6,650 nt of DNA from JAVBNJ01 sp031551625. Lineage in GTDB: Bacteria > Bacteroidota > Bacteroidia > Bacteroidales > UBA932. Under the pieces are notes generated by a model, which did not search any database, had not been told where the DNA came from, and saw nothing but the letters and a program-made list of their open reading frames with translations. Shown one piece after another: positions 4,874-6,650 of the stretch; position 1 is the first letter of the stretch; every line of letters starts with the position of its first letter. The translations under genes were made by a program, and so were the position numbers. The DNA lies in NCBI GenBank assembly GCA_031551625.1, contig JAVBNJ010000118.1:1-6650 (forward strand). The letters run 5' to 3'.

Positions 4874-6650
4874 TTGAGTAAGGCAAATTCCAATACTTCT
4901 GTAATCGTTTGCACATAATGGAATTTCAGTCCTTTGATATAAACCTCTTTAATTTCTTTAATATCTTTTTCGTTGTCTTTTGACAGTACAATGTCTTTAA
5001 TCCCTGCGCGCTTGGCAGCCAATATTTTTTCCTTGATGCCTCCCACAGGCAACACTTTCCCGCGCAATGTAATTTCGCCTGTCATGGCAATACCTTTACG
5101 TACCTTGCGCCCTGTGAGGGCAGAGGCCAGCGAGGTAATCATCGTGATACCCGCCGACGGGCCGTCTTTCGGAATAGCGCCTTCGGGCACATGAATGTGG
5201 ATATTACATTCGTCGAACACCTCGGTCTTCAACTTCAGCATATCAATATGCGCTTTGAGGTAACCGAGAGCAATCACCGCCGATTCTTTCATTACTTCGC
5301 CCAGGTTACCGGTAATAGTAAGGTTGCCCTTTCCTTTGCTGATACTCGTTTCTACGAATAATATTTCGCCACCGTTTTCTGTCCACGCCAAGCCGGTTAC
5401 TACGCCAGGGAACTCGTTGCCCTGGTACATTTCTTTCAGGAACTTCGGGGCACCAAGGATTTCGGGCACCATTTTCGCAGTGAGTTCCGGTTTTATTTTT
5501 TCACCGAATGCTATTTTTTTCGCATAATGGCGCGCAATTTTCGCCAACTGCTTGTCGAGCCCGCGCACACCTGCTTCGTGCGTATATTGGTCAATAATTA
5601 TTTCCAACACATCGCCGGCTATTTTAATAGCGCCGGGCTTCAAACCATGTGCTTCGAGTTGCTTCGGAAGCAAGTGGCGTTGCGCAATCTGAACTTTCTC
5701 TTCTACCAGATAACCACTCACATTAATCATCTCCATGCGGTCGCGCAATGCAGGGTGGATGTTGCCGATGTTGTTGGCCGTGGTGATAAATAATACCCGC
5801 GAGAGGTCGTAGTCGAGTTCGAGGAAATTATCATGGAAAGCATTGTTCTGTTCGGGGTCCAGCACTTCGAGCAGCGCTGCCGACGGATCGCCGCGGAAAT
5901 CGTTACCCACCTTGTCTATTTCATCAAGCATGATAACGGGATTGCTCGAACCGCATTTCTTGATGCTTAGTACAATCCGTCCGGGCATTGCGCCGATATA
6001 TGTTTTGCGGTGTCCTCGGATTTCGGCTTCATCGTGCAGCCCGCCCAGCGAGATGCGTCCGAACGAACGCTCCAATGCACGCGCAATAGATTTGCCGAGC
6101 GAAGTTTTACCCACACCCGGAGGGCCGTACAAACAAAGGATGGGCGATTTCATATCACCTTTGAGCTTGATAACCGACAAGTGTTCAATGATGCGGTCTT
6201 TCACCTGCTCTAACCCGAAGTGGTCTTCGTCCAGAATTTTCTGTGCATTTTTCAGGTCAAGGTTGTCGGTCGTGTATTCGTTCCATGGTAATTCTACCAA
6301 CGTTTGCAGGAAGTTAAACTGAATACCGTAGTCGCCCGAGTTCGGATTGATTCGTTCTAATTTTTTTAACTCCTTGTCGAAAACATCGCCGGTTTCTTTG
6401 CTCCATTTCTTTGTTTTCGCCTTCTCGCGCAAGGCGTTCAACTCCTCGTCGGTATTCACCATGCCTAACTCTTCTTTGATTGTTTTGAGTTGGTTGTGCA
6501 GGTAATATTCGCGTTGTTGCTGGTTGATTTCGGTGTTTACTTTTTGTTGTATATCATTGCGCACCTTCAGGATTTCCACTTGCTTATTGAGTAGTTCCAA
6601 TAGTTTGGTGCAGCGCGCTACCATATCGTCTTCTTCGAGCAACTTGTATT
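4870..6650 (-). CDS. lon: ATP-dependent Lon protease (5' part beyond the window)
   Basis: Lon degrades misfolded and selected regulatory proteins in the cytoplasm as an ATP-driven hexamer. The window shows the last 592 residues; the reading frame stays open to the right edge, so the N-terminal substrate-binding domain of roughly 200 residues is missing. Counting from the Leu codon (TTG) at 6642, the helical linker with REYYLHNQLKTIKEELG is at 44-60, Walker A GPPGVGKT at 173-180, Walker B IMLDEID at 237-243, sensor-1 TTAN at 287-290, the arginine-finger region LRDRME at 299-304 and the sensor-2 Arg in AGVRGLDK at 360. The protease domain follows, with catalytic Ser496 in PKDGPSAG and Lys539 in GGIKEKI, spaced 43 residues apart as in E. 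coli Lon. All active-site parts are intact. The TTG at 6642 is internal, not a start. The stop codon lies within a short repeat, 28 bp before ung. Confidence 0.97.
   Translation of the reverse strand, partial: YKLLEEDDMVARCTKLLELLNKQVEILKVRNDIQQKVNTEINQQQREYYLHNQLKTIKEELGMVNTDEELNALREKAKTKKWSKETGDVFDKELKKLERINPNSGDYGIQFNFLQTLVELPWNEYTTDNLDLKNAQKILDEDHFGLEQVKDRIIEHLSVIKLKGDMKSPILCLYGPPGVGKTSLGKSIARALERSFGRISLGGLHDEAEIRGHRKTYIGAMPGRIVLSIKKCGSSNPVIMLDEIDKVGNDFRGDPSAALLEVLDPEQNNAFHDNFLELDYDLSRVLFITTANNIGNIHPALRDRMEMINVSGYLVEEKVQIAQRHLLPKQLEAHGLKPGAIKIAGDVLEIIIDQYTHEAGVRGLDKQLAKIARHYAKKIAFGEKIKPELTAKMVPEILGAPKFLKEMYQGNEFPGVVTGLAWTENGGEILFVETSISKGKGNLTITGNLGEVMKESAVIALGYLKAHIDMLKLKTEVFDECNIHIHVPEGAIPKDGPSAGITMITSLASALTGRKVRKGIAMTGEITLRGKVLPVGGIKEKILAAKRAGIKDIVLSKDNEKDIKEIKEVYIKGLKFHYVQTITEVLEFALLK

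Noticed and set aside
5843..6322. 159-codon plus-strand open frame opposite lon
   Set aside because: It is antisense to the conserved AAA+ domain of Lon, has a Ser/Pro-rich composition typical of a complement read-through, and has no promoter or family match.

Overview
The window looks like chromosomal DNA from a member of the Bacteroidota. This rests on the style of the large secreted Ig-like-repeat protein, the close fit of the ATPase to a family I associate with Bacteroidales and relatives, a -7 element of the Bacteroidota type (TAnnTTTG, here TATCTTTGCAGC) upstream of that ATPase, and start codons without Shine-Dalgarno sequences. Genus cannot be settled from the sequence.

Left part (1-2464): a rightward 643-codon gene encodes an exported protein with a signal peptide, a unique N-terminal domain, one Ig/PKD-like domain, three 87-residue tandem repeats and a cysteine-rich C-terminal module that resembles FISUMP-type domains. 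It ends in a good stem-loop terminator candidate. A gene-poor stretch of about 500 bp follows. It holds several hairpins and what looks like a degenerate dispersed intergenic repeat, then an AT-rich promoter region.

Middle (2465-3595): a single rightward gene encodes an archaeal-type/STAND-like P-loop ATPase with a C-terminal winged-helix-like region. It has its own promoter, and its stop codon overlaps the stop codon of the convergent coaD.

Right part (3592-6650, all leftward): lon (3'-terminal part, continuing beyond the window), ung and coaD lie in the same orientation, with gaps of 28 and about 97-104 bp. These are housekeeping genes: ATP-dependent proteolysis, uracil removal from DNA and the penultimate step of coenzyme A synthesis. 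They may share transcription. A short 9-nt periodic motif (ATTCGTGNA read leftward) occurs in both gaps, and the copy after lon supplies the lon stop codon.

I do not see a defence system, CRISPR array, transposase, tRNA or rRNA. The points most worth a second look are the modular secreted protein, the 14-bp-phased TAATTAT elements at the ATPase promoter, the shared 9-nt repeats around lon/ung/coaD, and the probable dispersed repeat at about 2200-2390.
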